Notes under the pieces: model-generated
What the model saw: only the letters and a program-made list of their open reading frames with translations
Told to the model about the DNA's origin: nothing
Databases searched by the model: none
Assembly: GCF_003967355.1 (NCBI RefSeq)
Contig: NZ_BIFH01000020.1
Coordinates: 62,001-126,000, forward strand
Length of the DNA stretch: 64,000 nt
Reading direction: 5' to 3'
From: Embleya hyalina
GTDB lineage: Bacteria > Actinomycetota > Actinomycetes > Streptomycetales > Streptomycetaceae
Program-made: the position numbers and the translations under genes
Shown here: in pieces, positions 50,304 through 58,936 of the stretch
Layout: every line of letters begins with the position of its first letter
Position numbering within the stretch: the stretch's first letter is position 1

Positions 50304-50909
50304 GTGTTCCGACGACGTTCCCACGCAGAGCCCGAGACCGCCGAGCAGTCCCTGGAGCGTCTCCAGGGCGAGTCGGCCGTCCGGGACCCCCAGGCCCCGA
50401 AGGGCCGCCCCACGCCCAAGCGCTCCGAGGCGCAGGCCAACCGCAAGACCAAGGTGTCCGTCCCCAAGGACCCCAAGGCGGCGCGCAGGCAGGCCCGGCT
50501 GCGGATGCGCGAGGAGCGCGAGACGCAGCGCCAGGCGCTGCTCACCGGCGACGAGCGGGCGCTGCCGGCCCGCGACCGGGGGCCGCTGCGCCGGTTCGCC
50601 CGCGACTACGTCGACGCGCGCTACACGGTCGGCGAGTTCTTCCTGCCCTCGGCCGTGATCATCCTGATCCTGAGCATCCTGCCCAGCCTCGCGATCAAGA
50701 ATTTCTCGCTCTTCCTGTGGCTCGCGGTGATCCTGCTGATCATCCTCGACTCGGTCCGGGTCAACCTGGGCCTGAAGAAGGCGTTGCGGGCGAAGTTCCC
50801 GAAGGAGAACCTCAAGGGCGTCACCCCGTACGCGCTGATGCGCTGTCTCCAGCTCCGTCGGCTGCGGTTGCCCAAACCGCAGGTCAAACGAGGCGAGAAG
50901 GTCGCATGA
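50304..50909 (+). CDS. DUF3043 membrane protein
   Basis: A 201-residue actinobacterial protein. Residues 1-90 are charged and flexible with KGRPTPKRSEAQ, the family hallmark; residues about 107-150 form two membrane helices (FFLPSAVIILILSILPSLAI and SLFLWLAVILLIILDSVRV); the C-terminus is basic. GTG 50304 (MFRRRSHAEP) is the typical start and appears leaderless; TTG 50298 is in frame but less likely. It overlaps the following methyltransferase gene by ATGA. Function unknown, possibly envelope-related given divergence from pspA. Confidence 0.88.
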   Translation: MFRRRSHAEPETAEQSLERLQGESAVRDPQAPKGRPTPKRSEAQANRKTKVSVPKDPKAARRQARLRMREERETQRQALLTGDERALPARDRGPLRRFARDYVDARYTVGEFFLPSAVIILILSILPSLAIKNFSLFLWLAVILLIILDSVRVNLGLKKALRAKFPKENLKGVTPYALMRCLQLRRLRLPKPQVKRGEKVA

Positions 50910-51676
50910 CGACGATCACCGGGCTGAGCGGCGACCTGCACACGCAGGTCCGCCGCGAGTTGGTGGCCCGCCAACTGGCCGAGCACATGACGAGCCTGCG
51001 CGACCGCGGTCCGCTGCGGGTGCTCGACGTCGGCTGCGGGCCGGCCTCGCCCGGCATCCTGCTCGCCCGTGCGGGACACATCGTCACCTCGGTGAACACC
51101 GACACCGACGTGCTCACCACGCTGCACGAGGACCTGGCCCGGGAGTCGGCCGACGTGCAGGGGCGGATGCGGCTGGTCGAGGGCGACGGCGCCGAGGCCG
51201 GCCGGCACTTCCCGCCGGGCAGCTTCGATCTGGCCGTCTGCCACGACGTGCTGGAGGCCCAGCCCGAGCCCGACGGCATGCTCGCCGCGCTGGCCCGGAT
51301 GATGACGCAGGGCGGGCTGATCTCGGTCACCTCGCGCAACGCCGGATCGTTGGCGATGCGCGCCGGTGCCGCGGCCCAGTGGACCGCGACGCTCAAGGGC
51401 CTGTCCGCGACCACGTATCCCAACCCGGCCGGCGGCACGCTGCGCGCGGACACCGTCGACGGGCTGTGCACGGTGCTCGCGGACCTGGGCGCGCCGGTCC
51501 TGGACTGGTACGGCGTGGGCGTCTTCAGCGGCCTCCAGCCCGACGACGCCGAGCCGCCGCGCGGCCAGAAGGCGTGGACGAACCTGCTCGCCTGCGAGGA
51601 GGACGCATCGCGCCGCGACCCGTACCGCCTGATCGCGCCGGTCCTGCACCTGGTGGCCGAGAAGACCGTGCGCTAG
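50906..51676 (+). CDS. Class I SAM-dependent methyltransferase
   Basis: A 256-residue Rossmann-fold methyltransferase. Motif I is VLDVGCGPASPGI, the acidic loop that binds SAM ribose is VNTDTDVLTTL, and the post-motif region is GSFDLAVCHDVLEAQPEPDGML. The pattern resembles CmoA/UbiE-like and Smt-type small-molecule methyltransferases. It overlaps the DUF3043 gene by four bases, so both are translated together. Acceptor substrate unknown. Confidence 0.85.
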   Translation: MTTITGLSGDLHTQVRRELVARQLAEHMTSLRDRGPLRVLDVGCGPASPGILLARAGHIVTSVNTDTDVLTTLHEDLARESADVQGRMRLVEGDGAEAGRHFPPGSFDLAVCHDVLEAQPEPDGMLAALARMMTQGGLISVTSRNAGSLAMRAGAAAQWTATLKGLSATTYPNPAGGTLRADTVDGLCTVLADLGAPVLDWYGVGVFSGLQPDDAEPPRGQKAWTNLLACEEDASRRDPYRLIAPVLHLVAEKTVR

Positions 51677-51782
51677 GTCGCGCCCGGGCTCGGGGCCGGC
51701 CGGACGCGTGGGAGGGTCCGGTGTCCCGTCACGGGGACGGTGTGTCCGGTGATGCGGAAGATCGTCGCGCGGGTGTCCGACA

Positions 51783-51788
51783 TAGGGT
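51783..51788 (+). promoter_or_regulatory. -10 box of a probable leaderless promoter (aldo/keto reductase)
   Basis: TAGGGT ends six bases before ATG 51795; there is no ribosome binding site. Confidence 0.55.
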
Positions 51789-51794
51789 GTTCGC

Positions 51795-52793
51795 ATGGAC
51801 TTCCGACACCTCGGCCGCAGTGGTCTCGTCATCAGCGAGATCGCCTACGGCAACTGGCTCACCCACGGCTCCCAGGTGGAGGAGGACGCGGCACTCGCGT
51901 GTGTGCGGGCCGCGCTCGGCTGTGGCATCACCACCTTCGACACCGCCGACGTGTACGCGGAGACGCGCGCGGAATCGGTGCTCGGCCGGGCACTGAAGGG
52001 CGAGCGTCGCGAGGGCCTGGAGATCTTCACCAAGGTCTACTGGCCCACCGGTCCCGGTCGCAACGACCGGGGTCTGTCGCGCAAGCACGTCCTCGAGGCG
52101 ATCGACGGATCGTTGTCGCGCCTGGGCACCGACTACGTGGACCTGTACCAGGCCCACCGGTTCGACCACGCGACGCCGCTGGAGGAGACCATGCTGGCCT
52201 TCGCCGACGTGGTCCGCGCCGGCAAGGCGCTGTACATCGGGGTCTCCGAGTGGAACGCCGAGCAGATCCGCGCCGCCGCCGAACTCGCCCGCGAACTGCG
52301 GGTGCCGCTGGTCTCGAACCAGCCGCAATACTCGATGTTGTGGCGGGTGATCGAGGCCGAGGTGGTGCCTGCCTCGGAGGAGCTGGGGCTCGGCCAGATC
52401 GTCTGGTCGCCGATCGCGCAGGGTGTGCTCACCGGCAAGTATCTGCCGGGGCAGCCGCCGCCGGCCGGATCGCGCGCCACCGACGACAAGGGCGGCCAGG
52501 ACTTCGTCTCGCGGATGCTCACCGACGATGTGCTCACCCGGGTGCAGCAGCTGCGCCCGCTGGCCGACGAGGCCGGTCTCTCGCTCGCCCAGCTCGCCGT
52601 CGCGTGGGTGCTGCAGAACCCGAACGTGTCGGCCGCGATCATCGGCGCGTCCCGCCCGGAGCAGGTGCGGGAGAATGTCAAGGCGGCGGGTGTCCGGCTG
52701 GACGAGAGCCTGCTGACCAGGATCGACGTGATCCTGGACCCGGTGGTCAACCGCGACCCGGCGCTCACCCTGAGCCCGAGCACGCGTCCGTAG
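51795..52793 (+). CDS. Aldo/keto reductase, potassium-channel beta-subunit-like
   Basis: A 332-residue TIM-barrel NADPH oxidoreductase. The catalytic tetrad appears in order: Asp in [10 protein letters not shown] with the Tyr just after, Lys in [10 protein letters not shown] and His in DLYQAHRFD. The cofactor segment is [15 protein letters not shown]. The length and the N-terminal [16 protein letters not shown] match the KCNAB-like group (AKR6/AKR14), which reduce aldehydes such as methylglyoxal. It appears to be a single-gene transcript with its own promoter and terminator. Confidence 0.9.
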   Translation: MDFRHLGRSGLVISEIAYGNWLTHGSQVEEDAALACVRAALGCGITTFDTADVYAETRAESVLGRALKGERREGLEIFTKVYWPTGPGRNDRGLSRKHVLEAIDGSLSRLGTDYVDLYQAHRFDHATPLEETMLAFADVVRAGKALYIGVSEWNAEQIRAAAELARELRVPLVSNQPQYSMLWRVIEAEVVPASEELGLGQIVWSPIAQGVLTGKYLPGQPPPAGSRATDDKGGQDFVSRMLTDDVLTRVQQLRPLADEAGLSLAQLAVAWVLQNPNVSAAIIGASRPEQVRENVKAAGVRLDESLLTRIDVILDPVVNRDPALTLSPSTRP

Positions 52794-52799
52794 CCGACG

Positions 52800-52835
52800 T
52801 GCCGGCGGGCGCGGCCTCGGCCGCGCCCGCCGGCA
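52800..52835. terminator. Bidirectional hairpin between aldo/keto reductase and small gene
   Basis: TGCCGGCGGGCGCGGCC and GGCCGCGCCCGCCGGCA are a perfect 17-pair inverted repeat around two bases, placed between two convergent stops. Confidence 0.92.
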
Positions 52836-52869
52836 GGTGCGATGCGATCGGCGCGGTCCGCCGCGCGGC

Positions 52870-53076
52870 TCAGCCCTCGGCGGCGCGCAGACTCATGTGT
52901 GCGTAGACGACGGCGTCGTCCTCGAGCAGGCTCACCTGCTCGATGCCCGCCGCGAGCAGGTCCTTCCACGTCTCGCCGAGCCAGCTCTCGGCGTCCGACT
53001 GGTTGGTGAAGTCCTCGGCCTCCGGGCCCTCGACGGGGGCACCGTCCGCGTCCTCATACCGCCACACCCACGACAT
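52870..53076 (-). CDS. Small conserved actinobacterial protein
   Basis: A 68-residue acidic protein: SWVWRYEDADGAPVEGPEAE, then FTNQSDAESWLGETWKDLLA and VSLLEDDAVVYAHMSL. GAGGAG lies six bases before ATG 53076. It looks like a compact two-strand and helix domain that I recall as a conserved short protein across Streptomyces. No function is known. It diverges from the MBL-CobU gene. Confidence 0.8.
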   Translation of the reverse strand: MSWVWRYEDADGAPVEGPEAEDFTNQSDAESWLGETWKDLLAAGIEQVSLLEDDAVVYAHMSLRAAEG

Positions 53077-53167
53077 GTCGGGCTCCTCATCTCGGATCTC
53101 GGACCGTCAAAGACCTGCACAGTAGATCAAGCCCACCCACCTCATAGCCAGGAGCTCGACGACACCC

Positions 53168-54484
53168 ATGGAGCTGACGCTGCTCGGCACGGCCGGTCCC
53201 AAGGGCTGGCCCCAGCCGTTCTGCACCTGTGCCTCGTGTCTGGGGTGCACCGGGCCGGCGGTGCGCGGACCCGCGTGTGTGCTGCTCGACGGCACGCTGC
53301 TGCTGGACTGCGGCCCGGAGCCCGCGCACGCCGCCGCGCGGGCCGGGTACCCGCTGACCGGGGTGCGACGGTTGTTGCTGAGCGGTCCGGCCGAGGCCGC
53401 GCCGCTGGCCTGGCTGCCCGCGGCGGGGCTCGACGAGGTGGCCGCGCCGTCCGCGCCGCCGGCCTGGTTGCCGGCGCCTGCGGCGGGCGGGCCCGGGTGG
53501 CGACGGGTCGCGGCGGGTGACACCTTCGAGGTGGACGGTCGGCGAATACGGGTGTTGCCCGGCGGGACCCCCGGGCGGGTCGCGTACGAGGTGATCGGGG
53601 CCGACGGCACGCGGCTGCTGTACGTACCGCCCTCGACGCTGCCGCCCGAGGCCGAGGCCGGCCGGGCCTGGACGCGCGGGGGCGGGCACTACGACGTGGT
53701 GTTGCTCGACGTGGTGTCGTGGCCGGAGCGGCTGGCCACGCTGCGGCGCGACGGCGCGGTCACCGAGGACACCGACGTGCTGGCGATCCACCTGTCGCAC
53801 GAGTCGCCGCCGGGCGAGGAGTTGCACCGCCGGTTGGCCGCGTGGGGCGCTCGCGCGGTGCCCGACGGCGGTCTGGTGCGGGTCGGCGCCGACCCCTCGC
53901 CGGCGCCGCGTCCGCATCGCACCCTCGTCCTGGGCGGGGCCCGCTCGGGCAAGTCGGCGGAGGCCGAACGGCGCCTGGCGGCCTGTCCGGACGTGCTCTA
54001 CGTGGCGACCGGCGGCACCCGGGAGGGCGATCCGGAGTGGGCCGAGCGGGTCGCGCTGCATCGTGATCGCCGCCCGGACACCTGGAGCACCGCCGAGACG
54101 GTGGAACTGACCGGGCTGCTCGCCGAGGCGCGCCGGCCGCTCCTGGTGGACTGCCTGTCGTTGTGGCTGACCGCGGTGATGGACGCGCACGGCGCGTGGG
54201 ACGACGACGCGTGGGCGGACGGCGGCGCGCGCGAGGCGGTGCGGGCCGACGTCGCCGCGCTGGCCGCCGCGTGGCGGGCGTGCCGGGTCCCCGTGGTCGG
54301 GGTGAGCAACGAGGTGGGCAGCGGCGTGGTACCGGCGACCCCCGCGGGCCGCCGCTTCCGCGACGAACTGGGCCGCCTCAACGCGACGATCGCGGCCGAA
54401 TCCGACGAGGTCCTCCTGGTCGTCGCCGGCCAGGCCCTGACCCTCCGAAGCCTTCCGAGCCGAGCCAAACACGCCGCTCCCTGA
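53168..54484 (+). CDS. cobU: CobU (adenosylcobinamide kinase/guanylyltransferase) fused to a degenerate metallo-beta-lactamase-like domain
   Basis: A 438-residue fusion. Residues 1-250 have a metallo-beta-lactamase-like fold (MELTLLGTAGPKGWPQPFC, LLDCGPE, AIHLSHESPPGE), but the HxHxDH metal motif is replaced by LLLSGPAEAAPL, so hydrolase activity is unlikely. Residues about 250-438 are CobU: P-loop GGARSGKS (256-263), YVATGGTREGDPEW, VDCLSLWLTAVM and VVGVSNEVGSGVVP. CobU phosphorylates adenosylcobinamide and adds GMP in late cobalamin synthesis. Start ATG 53168 has GGAG about 11 bases upstream. It belongs with cobT and cobS downstream. Confidence 0.88.
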   Translation: MELTLLGTAGPKGWPQPFCTCASCLGCTGPAVRGPACVLLDGTLLLDCGPEPAHAAARAGYPLTGVRRLLLSGPAEAAPLAWLPAAGLDEVAAPSAPPAWLPAPAAGGPGWRRVAAGDTFEVDGRRIRVLPGGTPGRVAYEVIGADGTRLLYVPPSTLPPEAEAGRAWTRGGGHYDVVLLDVVSWPERLATLRRDGAVTEDTDVLAIHLSHESPPGEELHRRLAAWGARAVPDGGLVRVGADPSPAPRPHRTLVLGGARSGKSAEAERRLAACPDVLYVATGGTREGDPEWAERVALHRDRRPDTWSTAETVELTGLLAEARRPLLVDCLSLWLTAVMDAHGAWDDDAWADGGAREAVRADVAALAAAWRACRVPVVGVSNEVGSGVVPATPAGRRFRDELGRLNATIAAESDEVLLVVAGQALTLRSLPSRAKHAAP

Positions 54485-54504
54485 CCCCACCCCCGAAAAC
54501 CCAC

Positions 54505-54558
54505 GCGGCGAGCGGGCGAGCGAGCGGGCAGGCAAGCGAGCGGGCGGGCGGGTGGGCG
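54505..54558. repeat. Low-complexity GCGAGCGGGC-type sequence
   Basis: Irregular short tandem copies of GCGAGCGG and GGGC follow the cobU stop. The 261-base gap 54485-54745 shows no gene; besides this stretch it holds the cobT promoter at its end. Confidence 0.55.
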
Positions 54559-54733
54559 CACGCGCGACCGGCGCTTCGCGACCATCCGCGTCGGCCCCGA
54601 ACCGGCTTGCGGGGCCCGATCGGTGGGTCCCTGCGCCGTGCACGCGCAACCTTCGACCGCAACGCAACGGGCCGGGCGGGTGGGCAAAACCAACCCCTCC
54701 GCACCAAGGCGCAACCGCCGCGCCGGCGACAAC

Positions 54734-54739
54734 TACCCT
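54734..54739 (+). promoter_or_regulatory. -10 box of a probable leaderless promoter (cobT)
   Basis: TACCCT ends six bases before GTG 54746; no ribosome site and no cobalamin riboswitch are seen upstream. Confidence 0.5.
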
Positions 54740-54745
54740 GACCAG

Positions 54746-55786
54746 GTGACAATCGACCTCGACTCCCTGGCCGCACAGGTGGAGCGCCCAGACGACGACG
54801 CCCGCGCACGCGTCCGCACACACCTGGCGGACCTCGCGGGCGCACCGAGCGCGTACGGCCGACTCGAAGAGCTCGCGATCCGGTACGCCTCGATCCGGGG
54901 CGGCGAGACCACCGCGCCCATCGGTGCCCCCCGGGTGGTGCTGTTCGCCGCCGACCACGGAGTGGCCGCGCACGGCGTGTCGGTCCGCCCGCCCGGCTGG
55001 ACCGCGCGCGAGGTGCGGGCCACCCTCGCCGGCACCACGCCCGCGGCCACGTTCGCCGCCGCGCTCGAGGCGCCGATCCGGGTCGTCGACATCGCCGTCG
55101 ACGCCGAGCCCGACGCCTTCCCCGAGCCGATCGTGCGGGACCGGATCCGGCGCGGCTCCGGCGCCCTGGACAGCGCCGACGCGCTCGCTCCCGGCGAGGC
55201 CGAGGCGGCGTTCCGGGTCGGGACCGAGATCGCCGACGCGGAGATCGACTCGGGCGCCGACGTGCTGCTGCTGGGCTCCCTGGGTGCGGCCGCCACCACC
55301 CCGGCGGCCGTCCTGATCGGCGCGCTCACCGGCATGGACGCGGCGGCGGTGATCGGCCGCGGCTCCGGCATCGACGACGCGACCTGGATCCGCAAGTGCG
55401 CCACCATCCGCGACGCGCTGCGCCGGGCCCGGCCGGTGCTCGGCGACCCGATGCGGCTGCTCGGCGTCAGCGGCGGGGCCGACTTCGCCGCGATGACCGG
55501 ATTCCTGCTCCAGTGCTCGGTCCGCCGCACGCCGGTGCTGCTCGACGACGTCTCCACCGCCGCGGCGGCCCTGGTCGCCCAGCGGATCTCCTACCGCGCG
55601 CCCGACTGGTGGCTGGCCGGCCACGTCACCCCCGAGCCCGGCCACGTCAAGGCGCTGGACCGGCTCGCCCTCGAACCGATCCTGGACTACCGGGTCCGCG
55701 GCGGCGAAGGCGTCGGCGCGCTGCTCGCGCTCCCGGTGCTGCGGGCGGCGGTCGACCTGGTGGCCCGGGTGCAGCCCACCCCGTGA
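54746..55786 (+). CDS. cobT: Nicotinate-nucleotide-dimethylbenzimidazole phosphoribosyltransferase
   Basis: Makes alpha-ribazole phosphate from nicotinate mononucleotide and dimethylbenzimidazole for the lower ligand of cobalamin. The 346-residue protein has the CobT blocks VVLFAADHGVAAHGVS, GADVLLLGSLGAAATTPAAV, MTGFLLQCSVRRTPVLLD and GHVTPEPGHVKALDRLALEP. The conserved catalytic Glu is probably in the C-terminal RGGEGVGALLALPVL. GTG 54746 looks leaderless. It overlaps cobS by GTGA. Confidence 0.93.
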   Translation: MTIDLDSLAAQVERPDDDARARVRTHLADLAGAPSAYGRLEELAIRYASIRGGETTAPIGAPRVVLFAADHGVAAHGVSVRPPGWTAREVRATLAGTTPAATFAAALEAPIRVVDIAVDAEPDAFPEPIVRDRIRRGSGALDSADALAPGEAEAAFRVGTEIADAEIDSGADVLLLGSLGAAATTPAAVLIGALTGMDAAAVIGRGSGIDDATWIRKCATIRDALRRARPVLGDPMRLLGVSGGADFAAMTGFLLQCSVRRTPVLLDDVSTAAAALVAQRISYRAPDWWLAGHVTPEPGHVKALDRLALEPILDYRVRGGEGVGALLALPVLRAAVDLVARVQPTP

Positions 55787-56565
55787 GCGCCGGTACCACC
55801 TCGGCCGGGCTGCGCCTGGCGTTCGGCATCCTGTCGGTGATCCCGGTCGAGGTGGAGCGGGTGGACCGCCCGGTGGCCGGCCGCGCGATGGCCTGCGCAC
55901 CGCTGGTCGGCCTGGTCCTGGGCGGCCTCGCCGCGGGTGTGCTCGCCCTCGCCGACGCGGCCGGCACCGGCGCGTTCACCGCCGCCGCGCTCGCCGTCGC
56001 CGGCCTGGCCCTGCTCACCCGAGGACTGCACCTGGACGGCCTGGCCGACACCGCCGACGGCCTGGGCTCGGCCAAGCCCGCCCCGGACGCGCTGCGCGTC
56101 ATGAAGGCGTCCGACATCGGCCCGTTCGGCGTACTCACCCTGCTCTTCCTGGTCCTGATCGAGATCGGCGCGCTGAGTCGGCTCGGGCGGGACGGCAGCG
56201 GACCGGCCGCCGCCGCCCTGGTGTTCGCGGTGGTCACGGGCCGGGTCGCGCTGTCGATCGCGTGCGGCCCGGGCGTGCCGTCCGCGCGCCCCGACGGACT
56301 CGGGGCGATGGTCGCCGGCACCGTCGGACGCGGCGTGCTGCTCGCCTGGTCGCTCGTCCTGGTCGCCGGCGCCGGCCTGTACGGCCTCGTCCAGAACCCG
56401 GCCGAGGGGCTGCGCGCGCTCGGCGCGGCGATCGCCGGACTCGCCGCCGCCGCCCTGCTGTTGCGGCACACCACGCGCCGATTCGGCGGCATCACCGGCG
56501 ACGTGCTGGGCGCCGTCGTGGAGACCGCCGGCTGCGTCGCGCTGGTGGTCCTGTCCACTGGCTGA
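55783..56565 (+). CDS. cobS: Adenosylcobinamide-GDP ribazoletransferase (cobalamin synthase)
   Basis: A 260-residue integral membrane protein with about six helices that joins adenosylcobinamide-GDP and alpha-ribazole. Family motifs are GLHLDGLADTADGL (metal-binding acidic residues), MKASDIGPFGVL and RRFGGITGDVLGAVVE near the C-terminus. GTG 55783 overlaps the cobT stop by four bases, so the two are translationally coupled. With the upstream CobU fusion it completes nucleotide loop assembly. Confidence 0.93.
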   Translation: MSAGTTSAGLRLAFGILSVIPVEVERVDRPVAGRAMACAPLVGLVLGGLAAGVLALADAAGTGAFTAAALAVAGLALLTRGLHLDGLADTADGLGSAKPAPDALRVMKASDIGPFGVLTLLFLVLIEIGALSRLGRDGSGPAAAALVFAVVTGRVALSIACGPGVPSARPDGLGAMVAGTVGRGVLLAWSLVLVAGAGLYGLVQNPAEGLRALGAAIAGLAAAALLLRHTTRRFGGITGDVLGAVVETAGCVALVVLSTG

Positions 56566-56722
56566 GACGTTTGCCGGGAAGGCGTGAAATGCTGAGGGCG
56601 AACGTATCTTCCATACGGCTCGTCACCGCTCGACGAGGCATCCCGAGCAAGGATCGCCGCGTCGGTGCCCCACCGATCGTGCGGGCACTCAGCACCTCCG
56701 AGAGATGAGAGACAGGACACTC

Positions 56723-58228
56723 GTGACCACACTGAGTATCGGCTCCACCGCGGCCCTTTCCCTGCGCGCCGACGTTCTCGTGATCGGCGCCGTCAAGGGC
56801 AAGGACGGCGCCGTCCTGGCCGAGGGCGCCGAGAGCATCGACGCGGCGCTCGACGGCCGGCTCACCGCCACCCTGTCCGCCGTCGACGCCACCGGGGCCG
56901 AGGGCGAACTACACCGGGTACCGACGTTCGGCGCGGCCAAGGCTCCGCTCGTGCTGGTCGTCGGCCTGGGCGAGCAGCCCGCCGACGGCTTCGCGCACGA
57001 GACGCTGCGCCGCGCGGGCGGCACCGTGGCGCGGGCGCTCGCGGGCGTCAAGAAGGCGGGTGTGGCGCTGCCGTTGGCCGGTGCGGAGGCGGTGGGTGCG
57101 TTCGGGGAGGGCGTGCTGCTCGGCGCGTACTCCTTCGAGACCTACCGGGAGAAGTCGCGCGAGGGCCGCAAGGACGCGGTCAAGGACGTCGTGCTGCTCG
57201 GCCTGAAGGCCAACAAGGCGGCCAAGGCCGCCGCGGAGCGCGCCGCGATCACCGCGGAGAGCGTGAACCACGCCCGCGACCTGGTCAACACCCCGCCGAA
57301 CGACCTGAACCCGAAGGACTTCGCCGCGATCGCGGTGGACACCGGCAAGAACGCGGGCTTCAAGGTCGAGGTGCTGGACGACAAGGCGCTCGCCAAGGGC
57401 GGCTTCGGCGGCATCCTCGGCGTCGGCCAGGGTTCGGCCAACAGGCCGCGCCTGGTGCGCCTGGGCTACACGCACCCCAAGGCCAAGCGCACCATCGCGC
57501 TGGTCGGCAAGGGCATCACCTACGACTCGGGCGGCATCTCGCTCAAGCCGGCCGGGTCGAACGAGACGATGAAGATGGACATGGGCGGCGCGGCGGCCGT
57601 CCTGGGCGCGGTCACCGCGGTGGCCCGGCTCGGCCTCGAGGTCAACGTGACCGGCTGGCTGGCGCTGGCGGAGAACATGCCCTCCGGCACCGCGATCCGC
57701 CCCGGCGACGTGTTGCGGATGTACGGCGGTCGCACCGTCGAGGTGCTGAACACCGACGCCGAGGGCCGCCTGGTGCTCGCCGACGCGATCACGCGCGCGT
57801 GCGAGGAGTCGCCGCAGATGCTGATCGACGTGGCCACGCTGACCGGCGCGATGATGGTCGCCCTGGGCAACGACATGTACGGGATCATGGCCAACGACGA
57901 CGCCTTCCGCGACGCGGTGTACGACGCCGCGACGCGTGCGGGCGAGCAGGCCTGGCCGATGCCGCTGCCGGCCGACATGCGCAAGCAGATGGACTCGCCG
58001 ATCGCGGACCTGAAGAACATGGGCAACTCGCGGATGGGCGGCGGCCTGATCGCCGGCATCTTCCTCCAGGAGTTCGTCGCCGAGGGTGTGCACTGGGCGC
58101 ACCTGGACATCGCCGGCCCGGCGTTCCACGAGGGCGAGGCCGGCGGCTACCGGCCCAAGGGCGGCACCGGCGTCGCGGTGCGTTCGCTGCTCCAGGTCGC
58201 GCAGGACGTGGCGGACAACCGGATCTGA
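56723..58228 (+). CDS. pepA: Leucyl aminopeptidase (M17)
   Basis: A 501-residue cytosolic dizinc aminopeptidase. The C-terminal catalytic domain carries KGITYDSGGISLKPAG (Lys and Asp ligands), MKMDMGGAAAVLGA and the M17 signature NTDAEGRLVLADA at about 343-355. The N-terminal 170 residues are the macro-like domain. GTG 56723 was chosen for an AGGA five bases upstream; ATG 56705 would add six residues. It removes N-terminal residues from peptides. The location between cobS and lpd is as in other Streptomyces. The 157-base gap upstream holds its promoter. Confidence 0.94.
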   Translation: MTTLSIGSTAALSLRADVLVIGAVKGKDGAVLAEGAESIDAALDGRLTATLSAVDATGAEGELHRVPTFGAAKAPLVLVVGLGEQPADGFAHETLRRAGGTVARALAGVKKAGVALPLAGAEAVGAFGEGVLLGAYSFETYREKSREGRKDAVKDVVLLGLKANKAAKAAAERAAITAESVNHARDLVNTPPNDLNPKDFAAIAVDTGKNAGFKVEVLDDKALAKGGFGGILGVGQGSANRPRLVRLGYTHPKAKRTIALVGKGITYDSGGISLKPAGSNETMKMDMGGAAAVLGAVTAVARLGLEVNVTGWLALAENMPSGTAIRPGDVLRMYGGRTVEVLNTDAEGRLVLADAITRACEESPQMLIDVATLTGAMMVALGNDMYGIMANDDAFRDAVYDAATRAGEQAWPMPLPADMRKQMDSPIADLKNMGNSRMGGGLIAGIFLQEFVAEGVHWAHLDIAGPAFHEGEAGGYRPKGGTGVAVRSLLQVAQDVADNRI

Positions 58229-58248
58229 CCCGGACGCGGAACGGCGGT

Positions 58249-58288
58249 CCGGTCCGGGCGGGGCACGCAGGCGCCCCGGCCGGACCGG
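58249..58288. terminator. Hairpin after pepA
   Basis: CCGGTCCGGGCGGGGC pairs with GCCCCGGCCGGACCGG with one mismatch, 20 bases after the pepA stop and between convergent genes. Confidence 0.82.
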
Positions 58289-58339
58289 CCGTACCGCGGT
58301 GGAGCACGCGTCGCCGGGCAACGGCGGCGGCGGATCGGG

Positions 58340-58663
58340 TCAGGAACCGTCGCCGGACTGCCGCCGGGTCCACTCGCGCATGCGCTTGGGGTAGCCCACC
58401 AGGGCCGCCTCGTACACCGGTATGCCGAGCTTGCGCGCGAGGGAGCGCGCGGCCGCGGGGTCGGCGACCCGGCGCCGGGTCCACTCCCCCGTGTCGGCGA
58501 TGAACACCACGGTCGTGCCGCTCAGCGTGGTGACCGGTTCGATGTACGCCTCGACACCCTTGCGGCTGTGCGCGAATTCGCTCAGGTGGGCGGCCGCGGC
58601 GGCGGCCTGCTTACGATCGGGCGCGTCCGCGCCGGCACCGCGTTTGCGTCGGAACAGCCCCAC
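58340..58663 (-). CDS. Conserved hypothetical small protein
   Basis: A 107-residue protein: basic start MGLFRRKRGAG, helix AAAAAAHLSEFAHSRKGVEAYI, strands TTLSGTTVVFIADTGEWTRRRV and a C-terminal helix with ARSLARKLGIPVYEAALVGYP. GTG 58663 has AAGGAA eight bases upstream. I recall the same gene opposite lpd in Streptomyces. No function is known; the fold may bind a small ligand or nucleic acid. Confidence 0.78.
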   Translation of the reverse strand: MGLFRRKRGAGADAPDRKQAAAAAAHLSEFAHSRKGVEAYIEPVTTLSGTTVVFIADTGEWTRRRVADPAAARSLARKLGIPVYEAALVGYPKRMREWTRRQSGDGS

Positions 58664-58936
58664 GGGGATTTCCTTCCTGTCGTTCGCGCGTTCGCCCGCG
58701 TCCGTCCTGCGCGGACGCCGGGATCGTGCCGGAACAACGCGTCGCGAGGGCACGTCGTGCCCCCGACCCGCCATTTCGGTGCGGCCCCTGTGGGACAGGC
58801 AACACCGGGGCGGAGTGCTCGGTCGCCTCCGACAAGTGGGAGGATGTTGTACCGGCACTTGAGACCTTCCACAAGAAGGGGGTGCCGCCCGCCGCGAACC
58901 GCGCGGGTCGGCATCGCAATCACAGGAGGACGTGAC

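Noticed and set aside
53077-53167. Cobalamin riboswitch before the MBL-CobU gene
   Set aside because: The divergent gap is only 91 bases and lacks the conserved elements.
54505-54558. Replication origin or regular satellite
   Set aside because: The repeats are irregular and short, there are no DnaA boxes and no dnaA/dnaN genes.
54485-54745. Cobalamin riboswitch before cobT
   Set aside because: No B12-box or matching helices can be seen; the gap has low-complexity sequence and a -10-like box directly at the start codon.
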